DNA of 64,000 nt. Origin: CAG-390 sp045636385. Lineage in GTDB: Bacteria; Bacillota; Clostridia; Oscillospirales; CAG-272. The position numbers and the translations under genes are program-made. The notes beneath the pieces are model-generated. The model had not been told where the DNA came from and searched no databases. It was given only the letters and a program-made list of their open reading frames with translations. The stretch spans positions 61,377-125,376 of the forward strand of contig JAZTXK010000023.1 of NCBI GenBank assembly GCA_045636385.1, read 5' to 3'. Positions 17,789 through 26,641 of this stretch are shown in pieces (position 1 is the first letter of the stretch; every line of letters starts with the position of its first letter).

Positions 17789-19354
17789 ATGATTACCGAA
17801 TCACAAAAAAAGACCTGGCGGCAATACGAAGCCGGTCGAAATTACAAAAGGCAGATCGGTCTCTACTCCCGCGCAGAGGAAAACGCACGCTTCTACCGAG
17901 GCGACCAATGGCGCGGCGGGGGCGATCTTCCCAAGCCCGTTTTTAACGTCATCAGCCGAATAGTCGATTATCTCGTTTCGTCGGCGGCTGTCGGTGACGT
18001 TAAGATCACGTACACCGACGAAAATCTCCCGTTCGCAGCAAATTCAGCAGAAGCCGAGGCTATCAGAAGCACCCTTGCAGTGCTCACGGAAAACGCCGCC
18101 TACCGTTGGGAGCACTCGCGCCTGCAAAAGCTCATTTACCGCCTGCTCTATGACGCCGCGCTGACGGGCGACGGACTTCTTTACTGCTCGTGGGACACCG
18201 AAGCCGACGGCGGAGGCGGCTGGCGCGGAGATATTCTCACCGAAACCGTCGACTCGGCAAACGTATTCCCCGCAGACGTCACAAACCCCGATATTCAGTC
18301 TCAGGACTATCTGATAATTTCGGGCAGAGCGAGCGTTGATTCGCTCCGCCGCGAGGCACGCGAGGCGGGAATGAGCGAAAAGGATATATCGCGCATTCAG
18401 CCCGACGGCGCATCCGAAATTTCGGAGCGCGGCGCGGGTGAGCTTGCGAAATACGAGCCCGAATACGAGGACGGCGAAGCTCGCGCGACCTATCTCATCA
18501 AATTCTTCCGTGATGAAGGCAAGGTCGTGTTTGAAAAATCCACGCGCGACTGTCTTATCCGCCGCGCCGTGACCGACTGCAAGCTCTATCCCGTTGCTCA
18601 TTTTTCGTGGCAGACGGCAAAGAACTGCTTCTTCGGCAACACGCCCGTCTCCTCGATGATCGCAAATCAGAAATACATCAACCGCGCTTACGCTATGCTG
18701 ATGAAGCATATGACCGACACGGCGTTCTCTAAGATCATCTACGACCGCACGCGTATTCCCGAGTGGACGAACGAGATCGGCGAGGCGATCGCGGCTGTCG
18801 GCGGCGGAAATCTCGCGGATGCAGTTACCGTCGTCGGCACAGGTCAGCTTGAGGCGGGATACCTTGAACTGATCGAAAATGCGATCGCAACCACTAAGGA
18901 GCTTTCGGGTGCGACCGACACCGCGCTCGGTAACGTAAATCCGACCAACACGAGCGCGATCCTCGCTCTGCGCGAGGCATCGATGCAATCACTCGCGCAC
19001 GTTCAGAGCGAGCTCTACCTCTGCCTTGAGCAGATGGCGTGCATCTGGGCAGACATGACTCTCGCCTTCTGCCCCGACGGCAGACCGCTTCGCACAAGCG
19101 ACGGCTTCGGCAGATTCTTCCCCTCTCATATGCACTCCCTCCTGCTCCGCGCAAAGATCGACGTTTGCGACAGCGCGCGTTATTCGGCATCGGGAACGCA
19201 GAGCGTACTCGACCGTCTGCTCGACGGCGGGCATATCACACTCGCAGAATATCTCGAGCGTCTGCCCGAAGGGCTTCTTCCCGACCGCATAACGCTTGCC
19301 GAGGCACACAGAAAGGAGGCTGAGGATGGACGAGACGATCGAGATGATGAATGA
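17789..19354 (+). CDS. Phage portal protein
   Basis: The 521-aa protein starts with a helical stem (RQYEAGRNYKRQIGLYSRAEENARFYRGDQW) and PKPVFNVISRIVDYLVS, typical of portal N-termini. A long middle with MLMKHMTDTAFSKIIYDR and ATDTALGNVNPTNTSAILALREAS matches the portal core and hinge helix. The ribosome site is AAAGGAG. The portal is the dodecameric ring through which TerL packages DNA; it is full length. The last codons overlap the start of the scaffold gene. Confidence 0.88.
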   Translation: MITESQKKTWRQYEAGRNYKRQIGLYSRAEENARFYRGDQWRGGGDLPKPVFNVISRIVDYLVSSAAVGDVKITYTDENLPFAANSAEAEAIRSTLAVLTENAAYRWEHSRLQKLIYRLLYDAALTGDGLLYCSWDTEADGGGGWRGDILTETVDSANVFPADVTNPDIQSQDYLIISGRASVDSLRREAREAGMSEKDISRIQPDGASEISERGAGELAKYEPEYEDGEARATYLIKFFRDEGKVVFEKSTRDCLIRRAVTDCKLYPVAHFSWQTAKNCFFGNTPVSSMIANQKYINRAYAMLMKHMTDTAFSKIIYDRTRIPEWTNEIGEAIAAVGGGNLADAVTVVGTGQLEAGYLELIENAIATTKELSGATDTALGNVNPTNTSAILALREASMQSLAHVQSELYLCLEQMACIWADMTLAFCPDGRPLRTSDGFGRFFPSHMHSLLLRAKIDVCDSARYSASGTQSVLDRLLDGGHITLAEYLERLPEGLLPDRITLAEAHRKEAEDGRDDRDDE

Positions 19355-19814
19355 TGAAATCATCGAAGATATCAGCGAGCTCCCCGATGAGATTCACGAA
19401 ACCGAAGTTGAAAGTGAAGTGAACGACGAAGCACCTGATCTTCAGGCAGAGCTTGAAGATCTTCGCAGTCGGCTTGAAACCGCAGAACGCACCGCGCGAG
19501 AGATATCTGCGGGTTGGCGCGAGTTTATCGAGCTTTATCCCGACGCGGATATCTCCTCCCTCCCCGACTCCTTCAACGCCGATATCGAGCGCGGAATACC
19601 TCCCGCCGCGGCTTACGCGCTTGAAATGCGCCGCCGCGAGGTAAGGCGAACGAAGATCGAGGCGGCTGACAGACGCGCCCGCGAAATGTCCTCGGGCAGA
19701 ATAAACAGAGCCGAGGACAGTCTCTACTCCCCCGACGAGGTGCGCGCAATGCCGCCCGCCGAGGTCAGAAAAAATATAGAAAAAATCCGCCGCTCGATGA
19801 AGAGCTGGCGATAA
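19326..19814 (+). CDS. Putative phage scaffolding protein
   Basis: I start at the ATG at 19326 (MDETIEMMND), which has AAAGGAGG 7 bases upstream and overlaps the portal stop by 29 bases. The 162-aa product is strongly acidic at the N-terminus, has a coiled-coil-like stretch (LQAELEDLRSRLETAERTAREI), and ends in a basic helix (RKNIEKIRRSMKSWR). This charge pattern and the position directly before the coat gene are typical of scaffolds, which bind coat protein through a basic C-terminal helix. Confidence 0.75.
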   Translation: MDETIEMMNDEIIEDISELPDEIHETEVESEVNDEAPDLQAELEDLRSRLETAERTAREISAGWREFIELYPDADISSLPDSFNADIERGIPPAAAYALEMRRREVRRTKIEAADRRAREMSSGRINRAEDSLYSPDEVRAMPPAEVRKNIEKIRRSMKSWR

Positions 19815-19850
19815 AAAACACATTTTTCAAAAAAGAAAGGAAATTTTATT

Positions 19851-20669
19851 ATGGCACTTACTAACTTTATCTCTACCGTATGGAGCGAAACTCTTCTTTC
19901 CCAGATGGACAAGAAGTACATTGCCGTCGCAAACTGCAACCGCGAGTTCGAGGGCGATATCAAGGGTCGCGGCGACCGCGTTAAGATCTGCGGCGTGGGC
20001 GATATCAACGTATTCGACTACACCAAGAATGCGGATTTCGACACCGCCGCACAGGAGCTTTCCGACTCCGTCAAGACCCTCGTCATCAATCAGGCAAAGG
20101 CATTCAACTTCCAGATCGACGACGTTGACCGCGCGCAGAGCAATCCGAAGCTCATGGATGCGGCTGTAAGAAACGCTGCCGCAGCTCTCGCCAACACCGC
20201 AGATCAGTACATCTTCGCTCTCTGCGACAAGGCTGGTGACAGCATCTCGGATTCCGCAACCGTCGAAAACATCCTCTCCCTCATCATCGACGCACGCACC
20301 AAGCTTCTCGAGAACAACGTCTGCGATCCCGGCGATATCGTCATCGAGGTATCTCCCGCCGTCGGCTCGCTCATCCTCAAGAACAAGATCAACGTCGCCA
20401 ACACCGACACCGCACTTGAGACCGGTTGCATCGGCACCGTTGCGGGCTGCAAGGTATTCATTTCCAACAACATCGTCGTAAGCGGCAACGTTCACAAATG
20501 TCTTGCCCGCTCCAAGAGAGCGATCGCATTCGCAGAACAGCTCTCCGAAATGGACGCTTACCGCCCCGAGAAGAGATTTGCCGATGCGGTCAAGGGTCTT
20601 CACCTCTACGGCGCGGAGGTCATCTATCCCTCCGAGATGGTAAGACTCGATCTCACCGTCGCGGCGTAA
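19851..20669 (+). CDS. Major capsid (coat) protein, P22-coat/HK97-fold type
   Basis: The 272-aa protein starts MALTNFISTVWSETLL and continues with the elements seen in P22-like coat proteins: an N-arm, GDRVKICGVGDINVFDY, the long spine helix region (MDAAVRNAAAALANTADQYIF), and the A-domain segment VIEVSPAVGSLILKN. The ribosome site AAAGGAAA is strong. It is complete, has no proline-rich protease domain, and has no separate protease gene nearby, as expected for a scaffold-driven podovirus-type head. Confidence 0.85.
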   Translation: MALTNFISTVWSETLLSQMDKKYIAVANCNREFEGDIKGRGDRVKICGVGDINVFDYTKNADFDTAAQELSDSVKTLVINQAKAFNFQIDDVDRAQSNPKLMDAAVRNAAAALANTADQYIFALCDKAGDSISDSATVENILSLIIDARTKLLENNVCDPGDIVIEVSPAVGSLILKNKINVANTDTALETGCIGTVAGCKVFISNNIVVSGNVHKCLARSKRAIAFAEQLSEMDAYRPEKRFADAVKGLHLYGAEVIYPSEMVRLDLTVAA

Positions 20670-20689
20670 TCGGAAAGAGCAGGTAAAAA

Positions 20690-21079
20690 ATGCTCCTGCG
20701 AAATATTTACGACACCGCGCTGAAGCTTCTCGGTGAGGTTGAATGCACCGCATCCGAGGCTGAACTCGCAGAACGCGCGCCCTATATCGGTGCCGCGCTC
20801 TGTACCGAGGCGTCCGCCCTCGACCGCGCATACCGCAAGGCGTTCGGAATGGAGACTGCAACACAAGTCAACGATCTCTACATAGACCTCGACTCCGCTT
20901 TCCCCCTCGCCGACCGCTTCGCCCCCGCCGCGGCGTACTATATGGCGGCAATGCTCATCCTCGACGAGGACACCGAGCTTTACGAAAAGCTCTTCGACCG
21001 CTGGTGCGACGCGCTCGCATCCATCTCCGCCGAGATCCCCTTCGTAAAAGGCTCGATTGCCGACGTTTATCCCGATTAA
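20690..21079 (+). CDS. Putative head-completion/adaptor protein
   Basis: The 129-aa helical protein (MLLRNIYDTALKLLGE...) follows the coat gene after 20 bases. A pattern of four to five helices with PAAAYYMAAMLILDEDTELYEKLFDRWCDAL resembles head-tail connector or adaptor proteins that dock on the portal. The assignment is from size, helix pattern and position. It is the last gene of the cassette; a strong terminator follows and no tail gene does. Confidence 0.55.
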   Translation: MLLRNIYDTALKLLGEVECTASEAELAERAPYIGAALCTEASALDRAYRKAFGMETATQVNDLYIDLDSAFPLADRFAPAAAYYMAAMLILDEDTELYEKLFDRWCDALASISAEIPFVKGSIADVYPD

Positions 21080-21084
21080 ATAGG

Positions 21085-21120
21085 AAAACAGCCCATCCCG
21101 CGTGCGGGATGGGCTGTTTT
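21085..21120. terminator. Bidirectional terminator between phage cassette and malic enzyme
   Basis: A perfect 16-bp stem (AAAACAGCCCATCCCG and its complement) with loop CGTG; T-runs on both sides serve both converging operons. Confidence 0.9.
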
Positions 21121-21141
21121 TATGAATTATAAGCTATAAAC

Positions 21142-22320
21142 TTAAATTCTTGCAACGCCTGTTGCGCGTGCTGCCTCTGCAACTGCAGCTGCAACGACCT
21201 TACCTACGTTCTTGTCGAGCGCGGAGGGGATGATGTTCTCCTCGCCCAGGTCCTCGTCGCTGATGAGAGAAGCGAGTGCGCGGGAGGTTGCGACCTTCAT
21301 TTCCTCGTTGATTACCGACGCGCGGACGTCAAGCGCACCGCGGAAGATGCCGGGGAATGCAAGGAGGTTGTTGATCTGGTTGGGGAAGTCGGAACGGCCG
21401 GTACCAACGATACGTGCGCCGCCTGCCTTTGCCTCGTCGGGCATGATCTCGGGGGTGGGGTTAGCCATCGGGAATACGATAGCGTCCTTTGCCATAGTCG
21501 AAACCATTTCTGCGGTTACGGTGCCGGGAGCGGATACGCCGATGAATACGTCTGCGCCGCGGAGTGCGTCGCCGATAGTGCCGTCGAGCTTATCCTTGTT
21601 GGTGATCTTAGCCATCTCCTGAATCTCGGAGTTGAGACCGGGCTTGCCCTCGTAAACGGTACCGCGGCTGTTGCACATGATGATGTTGCCTGCGGTTGCG
21701 CCCATGTTGATGAGGTGCTTTGCGATCGAAACGCCTGCTGCGCCTGCGCCGTTCATAGCGATCTTGATCTCTGCGATGTCCTTCTTAACGATCTTGAGAG
21801 CGTTGAGAAGTGCAGCGGCAACAACGATAGCGGTGCCGTGCTGGTCATCGTGGAAGATCGGGATATCGCACATCTCGATGAGTCTGCGCTCGATCTCGAA
21901 GCAGCGGGGAGCACCGATATCCTCGAGGTTGATACCTCCGAAGGAGCCGGAAAGGAGATAGATGGTGCGAACAATCTCGTCTACGTCCTTGGAACGGATG
22001 CAGAGCGGGAATGCGTCAACGTCGCCAAACTCCTTGAAGAGAAGGCACTTGCCTTCCATAACGGGCATACCTGCCTCGGGACCGATGTCACCGAGACCGA
22101 GAACTGCGGTACCGTCGGTGATAACGGCAACGAGGTTCGAACGGCGGGTAAGCTCGAAAGACTTGTTGTAATCTGCCTGAATTGCAAGGCAGGGTTCCGC
22201 AACGCCGGGGGTGTATGCAAGAGAAAGGTCTTCGCGGGTGTTTACGGGAATGCGAGCGGTAACTTCGATCTTACCGTTCCATTCCGCATGCTTCTTAAGC
22301 GATTCTTCTCTGTAATTCAT
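21142..22320 (-). CDS. NAD(P)-dependent malic enzyme
   Basis: The 392-aa short bacterial form has YTPGVAEPC near residue 36 (catalytic Tyr), FGGINLEDIGAPRCFEIERRL (metal-binding Glu/Asp), IFHDDQHGTAIV, and the Rossmann motif AGAAGVSIAKHL. It decarboxylates malate to pyruvate. It is cotranscribed with the upstream malate/lactate dehydrogenase-type gene (24-base gap), so the pair links malate, oxaloacetate and pyruvate. It lacks the C-terminal phosphotransacetylase-like domain of the long form. Confidence 0.93.
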   Translation of the reverse strand: MNYREESLKKHAEWNGKIEVTARIPVNTREDLSLAYTPGVAEPCLAIQADYNKSFELTRRSNLVAVITDGTAVLGLGDIGPEAGMPVMEGKCLLFKEFGDVDAFPLCIRSKDVDEIVRTIYLLSGSFGGINLEDIGAPRCFEIERRLIEMCDIPIFHDDQHGTAIVVAAALLNALKIVKKDIAEIKIAMNGAGAAGVSIAKHLINMGATAGNIIMCNSRGTVYEGKPGLNSEIQEMAKITNKDKLDGTIGDALRGADVFIGVSAPGTVTAEMVSTMAKDAIVFPMANPTPEIMPDEAKAGGARIVGTGRSDFPNQINNLLAFPGIFRGALDVRASVINEEMKVATSRALASLISDEDLGEENIIPSALDKNVGKVVAAAVAEAARATGVARI

Positions 22321-22343
22321 ATGAGTAAAATCCTCTTTTTAAA

Positions 22344-23450
22344 TTACTTTTCCCAGGGGAATACGTACTGGGTAAGACCGAGCTTGTCGCGAACTGCGGA
22401 CATTTCGCCCTGAACAGACTCGTTGATCGGAACACCGGACTCACGGGAGAGACGGATCTCATATTCCTTCTCGCCTGCGGAGTAGATGCGCTCTGCTCCG
22501 GGAGCCTTTCTTGCGGAACGAACCTCACGGATGATCTCGCCAGCCTTCTTACGGCAAGCCTCTTCGCCGAGGAAGTGATCGGTATCGATAGCGATGAAGA
22601 AGTGACCGAGGTGGAAGGGAACCTTCTTGCCGTCCTTAAGACCGGTAAGAGCCTTACCGTAGGAACCGTCCTGAAGAACTGCGGAAAGAAGCTCTACGAA
22701 CATAGCGTAGCCGTAGCCCTTGTAGCCTGCGCCCTCTTCGCCGGGGCCGCCGAGAGTGCAGAGTGCGCACTCGCCCTTTGCCATATCCTTAAGAGCGTCA
22801 GCGGACTTACCAACGTATGCGGTGCCCTCCTTGGTTACGAGTGCGCCTGCGGGAGCGTCCTTGTCAAGACGAGCGTAGTACTCGAGCTTACCGTTCTGGT
22901 AAGTGGAGGTAGCGCCGTCGAAGTTGAAATCGAAAGCCTCATCGGTGGGAACACCGAGGGTGAGGGGGTTAGTACCGAACATACCCTCTACGCCGAAGGT
23001 AGGAGCAACGGTAGGACGAGCGTTGGTACCGGTGATACCGATACAGCCCTGAGATGCAGCCATAGAGGTGTAGTAGCCTGCGATACCGTAGTGGCAAGAG
23101 TTACGAACAGCAACCATACCCATACCGTACTTCTTAGCCTTATCGATAGCCATCTGCATAGCCTTGTAACCGATAACCTGACCCATACCGTCATGTCCGT
23201 CTACAACAGCGGTGGTCTCGGTCTCCTTGATGATCTCGAAATTGGTTACGGGGTTCTGAATGCCTGCCTCGATTCTGTCAAGGTAGATCGGCTTGAAACG
23301 GTTGCAGCCGTGGGACTCGATACCGCGCTTGTCGCTCTCAAGAAGAACGTCTGCACAGATCTCTGCATCCTCGCGGGGAATGCCGTAGCCTACGAAAGAA
23401 TCAACTACGAAGTTGGTGATTGTGGTCCAATCGACGATGTGTTTTGCCAT
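22344..23450 (-). CDS. Ldh2/malate dehydrogenase-family NAD(P)-dependent oxidoreductase
   Basis: I start at the ATG at 23450 (MAKHIVDWTT), with AAAGGTGCT upstream; the longer frame adds 14 residues through that site. The 368-aa protein has the MDH/ureidoglycolate/Ldh2 signature: DKRGIESHGCNRF, VAVRNSCHYGIAGYY with the conserved His, and TNARPTVAPTFG. This non-Rossmann family reduces 2-oxoacids such as oxaloacetate or pyruvate. Pairing with malic enzyme favours malate as substrate, though the family also takes lactate, sulfolactate and ureidoglycolate. Confidence 0.88.
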   Translation of the reverse strand: MAKHIVDWTTITNFVVDSFVGYGIPREDAEICADVLLESDKRGIESHGCNRFKPIYLDRIEAGIQNPVTNFEIIKETETTAVVDGHDGMGQVIGYKAMQMAIDKAKKYGMGMVAVRNSCHYGIAGYYTSMAASQGCIGITGTNARPTVAPTFGVEGMFGTNPLTLGVPTDEAFDFNFDGATSTYQNGKLEYYARLDKDAPAGALVTKEGTAYVGKSADALKDMAKGECALCTLGGPGEEGAGYKGYGYAMFVELLSAVLQDGSYGKALTGLKDGKKVPFHLGHFFIAIDTDHFLGEEACRKKAGEIIREVRSARKAPGAERIYSAGEKEYEIRLSRESGVPINESVQGEMSAVRDKLGLTQYVFPWEK

Positions 23451-23519
23451 GATTGATAGCACCTTTCTTTTTATAAAAATTTTTGTTTTCAAATTCAGCG
23501 TGTTTTTTCACACAGAAAT

Positions 23520-23548
23520 ATTATACCATTAATTGATAGATTTTTCAA
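23520..23548 (-). promoter_or_regulatory. Sigma-A promoter of the malate dehydrogenase/malic enzyme operon
   Basis: Minus strand: TTGAAA, 17-base spacer ending TGG, TATAAT; about 70 bases upstream of the ATG. Confidence 0.75.
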
Positions 23549-23713
23549 GCGTTTCTTTAAGATTTTTAAGGAAAATTTCAAATTCGTCTATATACATTTT
23601 TATTATTCCGACAGAGTTTTTCATTTTAGAGAATATGCACAAAAACGCAATCCGTTTTTTGTGCGAACAGCCGAAAGTGAATTCAAGTTTTTTATTAAAT
23701 CTACAAATACTTA

Positions 23714-23742
23714 TTTACATTAATAAGATATTATGATATAAT
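23714..23742 (+). promoter_or_regulatory. Sigma-A promoter of tldD-tldE
   Basis: TTTACA, 17-base spacer ending in extended -10 TGA, TATAAT; followed by AAGAAAGGA and the tldD ATG. Confidence 0.75.
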
Positions 23743-23783
23743 TAATTCATATAAAATATAATATCAAGAAAGGAATCACAAAA

Positions 23784-25172
23784 ATGCTTGATAAGAAAAC
23801 AATGTCCGAGCTTATCGCCATCGTGCTTCACGGCGGCGCGGACTTCGTTGAAGTCTACTCGGAATATTCCAAGGCAAACAGCGTAAGCTACTCTAACAAA
23901 AAGATCGAAACTGTTGCCGACAGCGTTCACGGCGGCGTTGGTATCCGCGCCTTTGTCGGAACGAAGACCTACTTCGGATGCACCTCCGATCTCACCCCCT
24001 CGGGTCTGCGCGCTTGCGCCGAGAGAGTTGCTCAGGCGGTCGGAAGCCCCATTCAGAGAATTCCGGATTTTTACCTGACAGAAAGAATCAACACTAATAT
24101 TCACCCCATCAAGACTCTTCCCTCCGACGTTCCCGCGGCTGTACGCGCAGAGCTTCTCCGCGCGGCTTGCACGAAGGCTTACGAGTACGCTCCCGAGATC
24201 GTTCAGGTTCAGGGCGGCATCTCCTCGAACGAGAAGAGCTTCGTCGTTGCTAACAGCGAGGGTCTTTACACCGGCGACAGACAGGTTCGCACCCGTATCA
24301 GCGTTTCCGCAGTCGCATCCGACGGCTCTGAAAACCAGACCGGCGGCTCGAATCCCGGACGCAGCATGGGTTGGGAGCTCTTCGACAGCGTTGTAAATCC
24401 CGAGGAAGTCGGTAAGGAAGCGGCTCGTCAGGCAATGGTCAACCTCAAGGCAGTTCCCTGCCCCTCGGGTAAGATGACGGTTGCTATCGGCAACGGCTTC
24501 GGCGGCGTTATCTTCCACGAGGCTTGCGGTCACTCCCTCGAGGCTACGAGCGTTGGTATCGGTATGTCGCAGATGGCAGGCAAGCTCGGTCAGCAGATCG
24601 CTAACCCCAAGGTCACCGCGATCGACGACGGTACCATCCCGAACGGCTGGGGCTCCTGCAACATCGACGACGAGGGTATGCCTATGATCAAGCGCACCCT
24701 CATCAAGGACGGTATCCTCACCTCCTATATGATCGACCGTCTCGGCTCGCGCAGAATGGGTATGCCCTCCACCGCAAGCGGACGCCGTCAGGATTACTCC
24801 TACGAGCCCACCTCGCGTATGACCAACACCTACATAGCAAACGGTCCCGACAAGAACGAGGACATTATCAAGTCGATCGACAACGGTATCTACGCCGCGG
24901 CTATGGGCGGCGGCTCGGTAAACCCCTTCACCGGCGAATTCAACTTCGCGGTACGCGAGGGTTACATCGTTCGTAACGGCGAGATCTGCGAGCCCATCAA
25001 GGGCGCATCCCTCGTCGGAACGGGTAGCGAGATCCTTATGAAGATCGATATGGTCGGTCAGAATATGGCAACCGCGCAGGGTATGTGCGGCTCGTCGAGC
25101 GGCTCTGTTCCGACAGACGTCGGTCAGCCCCTCATCCGCGTTTCGGATATCACCGTCGGCGGAAGCAAATAA
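23784..25172 (+). CDS. tldD: Metalloprotease TldD
   Basis: The 462-aa protein has the TldD signature FGGVIFHEACGHSLEA (HExxxH metal site at about residue 245) and the downstream SGRRQDYSYEPTSRMTNTYIANG segment. TldD and TldE form a heterodimer that threads and cuts unfolded peptides; TldD holds the zinc. In some bacteria the pair matures modified peptides or degrades CcdA-type antitoxins. The tldE partner follows after 15 bases. No modified-peptide precursor or modifying enzyme is visible close by, so a housekeeping role is as likely. Confidence 0.95.
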   Translation: MLDKKTMSELIAIVLHGGADFVEVYSEYSKANSVSYSNKKIETVADSVHGGVGIRAFVGTKTYFGCTSDLTPSGLRACAERVAQAVGSPIQRIPDFYLTERINTNIHPIKTLPSDVPAAVRAELLRAACTKAYEYAPEIVQVQGGISSNEKSFVVANSEGLYTGDRQVRTRISVSAVASDGSENQTGGSNPGRSMGWELFDSVVNPEEVGKEAARQAMVNLKAVPCPSGKMTVAIGNGFGGVIFHEACGHSLEATSVGIGMSQMAGKLGQQIANPKVTAIDDGTIPNGWGSCNIDDEGMPMIKRTLIKDGILTSYMIDRLGSRRMGMPSTASGRRQDYSYEPTSRMTNTYIANGPDKNEDIIKSIDNGIYAAAMGGGSVNPFTGEFNFAVREGYIVRNGEICEPIKGASLVGTGSEILMKIDMVGQNMATAQGMCGSSSGSVPTDVGQPLIRVSDITVGGSK

Positions 25173-25187
25173 GAGGAAGGAGAATTT

Positions 25188-26501
25188 ATGATGAAAGAAG
25201 CTATTAAAAGAGCAGTAGCCGAGGCAGCGCAGACTTACGGTGCGGAAGGCTATGAAATAAAGATAGGTTCAGCTACAAGCGCGGCTGTTGAAGCGCTCAA
25301 GGACGATATTTCCTCTGTTACTTACGAAAAGAGCACCAGCATCAGCGTTCGCTGTGTTAAGTGCGGCAAGAGCGGATATGCATCGGGCAACATCGTAACT
25401 CCCGAGGAGGCGGCTGAGCTCGTTCGCCGCGCCTGCGAGAGTGCGCTCGTCGTTGACGATGCCGACGAGGTTCCCCTCTTCGAGGGCTCTCCCGAATATA
25501 AAAAGGTCGAAAAGAAAGAGGTCATCATCCCCTCCGCAGAGGATATGATCAAGGAAACTATGGACATCCAGACCAAGCTGATGGCAAGCGACAAGGTCGT
25601 TGAGGGTTCGCAGAGCTTTATGCAGGTTTCCGCATCCGAGTCGAGCTTCTTCAACTCCGCGGGACTCGATCTCTCCTATGAGTCGGGCTACGTTGCCAAG
25701 GGCGCGGTTGCGGCTGTCAAGGACGGCGACGACGCAGAGGAAAATTACGAAATGAAGTTCGCGGACGAGATCACGAACGACGAGCTCGTTAAGCTCGCTC
25801 ACGAGGGCGCGCTTGCAAAGCTCGGCGGAAAAGCCGTTGACTCGGGCAAGTACAACATCATTCTCGAGCGCGGCGCAATGCGTTCGATCCTCTCCGTTTT
25901 CTCGGGACTCTTCTCCGCGCGTTCCGCGTTCCTCAAGACCACGATGTTCGCGGGCAAGGAGGGCGAAAAGGTTGCGGCTGATATCGTCACCCTCATCGAC
26001 GACCCCTTCCACGAGAAGAAGTTCGGTCATTGTCCCTTCGACGCAGAGGGCGTAGCCGTCTACACCAAGAGCGTCATCGAGGACGGAACTCTCAAGACTC
26101 TGCTTTATAACCGTATGTACGCGAAGAAATTCGACACCGAGACCACGGGTAACGCAACCAGCGCAAAGGGCATCGGCGTTCAGGGCCTCTACCTCAAGCC
26201 CGGTGAGCTTACCGAGGACGAGCTTCTCACAAAGCTCGGCGACGGACTTTACATCACCGACCTCAGCGGTCTGCACGCGGGTGTTAACCCCATCAGCGGT
26301 GACTTCTCGCTTCAGGCAGCCGGATTCCTCGTTGAGGGCGGCAAGAAGACCCGCGCGGTCAAGAATATCACGGTTGCAGACAACTTCTATAAATTCCTCT
26401 TTAAGGTAACCGCTATCGCAAGCAATCTCAGCTTCGGCACGGGCTCGAGCTTCGGCGCGCCCGATGTAATGTTCTCCGATATCTCTATCTCCGGTAACTA
26501 A
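25188..26501 (+). CDS. tldE: TldE/PmbA, non-metal partner of TldD
   Basis: The 437-aa protein shares the TldD fold but lacks HExxxH; the matching place reads YNIILERGAMRSILSVFSG. The C-terminal DLSGLHAGVNPISGDFSLQAAGFLVEGGKK is the family's signature block. It is expressed with tldD from the promoter at 23714 and has the ribosome site GAAGGAG. A hairpin of a family described below begins 5 bases past its stop. Confidence 0.93.
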   Translation: MMKEAIKRAVAEAAQTYGAEGYEIKIGSATSAAVEALKDDISSVTYEKSTSISVRCVKCGKSGYASGNIVTPEEAAELVRRACESALVVDDADEVPLFEGSPEYKKVEKKEVIIPSAEDMIKETMDIQTKLMASDKVVEGSQSFMQVSASESSFFNSAGLDLSYESGYVAKGAVAAVKDGDDAEENYEMKFADEITNDELVKLAHEGALAKLGGKAVDSGKYNIILERGAMRSILSVFSGLFSARSAFLKTTMFAGKEGEKVAADIVTLIDDPFHEKKFGHCPFDAEGVAVYTKSVIEDGTLKTLLYNRMYAKKFDTETTGNATSAKGIGVQGLYLKPGELTEDELLTKLGDGLYITDLSGLHAGVNPISGDFSLQAAGFLVEGGKKTRAVKNITVADNFYKFLFKVTAIASNLSFGTGSSFGAPDVMFSDISISGN

Positions 26502-26506
26502 AAAGC

Positions 26507-26533
26507 CACTTGTAAAACTGCGTTTTACAAGTG
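26507..26533 (+). repeat. Post-stop hairpin CACTTGTAAAAC/GTTTTACAAGTG
   Basis: A perfect 12-bp stem with loop TGC, 5 bases past the tldE stop (TAAAAAGCCACTTG), followed by AGTGATAA and a GC-rich tail. A near twin follows mreD at 40122-40148. It lacks a T-run, so it is not a simple terminator. Confidence 0.75.
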
Positions 26534-26641
26534 ATAACCGCGCGGCGGGGATTCGCTCTGCTCGTCTAAATTGAATTTTGCGCATTTTTACGATTGGATA
26601 GTAATTAATAATTATAATAAATCTAAGGAAGGTTTACTGTT

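Larger units (their letters stand above)
23451..23783. other. Divergent promoter region, no gene
   Basis: The 333-bp AT-rich gap holds one clear promoter for each side (23520-23548 minus and 23714-23742 plus). A short GTGT-GAAAAA-ACAC inverted repeat lies just downstream of the minus -10 box and could be an operator. A 67-codon frame at 23533 has no ribosome site and poor codon use and is not called. Confidence 0.7.

Noticed and set aside
14255..21079. Complete inducible prophage
   Set aside because: No integrase, repressor, replication, tail or lysis gene and no flanking attachment repeats in the window.
22130..22140. GGTTCGAA-like tRNA T-loop sequence
   Set aside because: It lies in the malic enzyme gene with no acceptor or anticodon stems around it.
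23533..23736. 67-codon frame between divergent promoters
   Set aside because: It starts inside the minus promoter, lacks a ribosome site and overlaps the tldD promoter.
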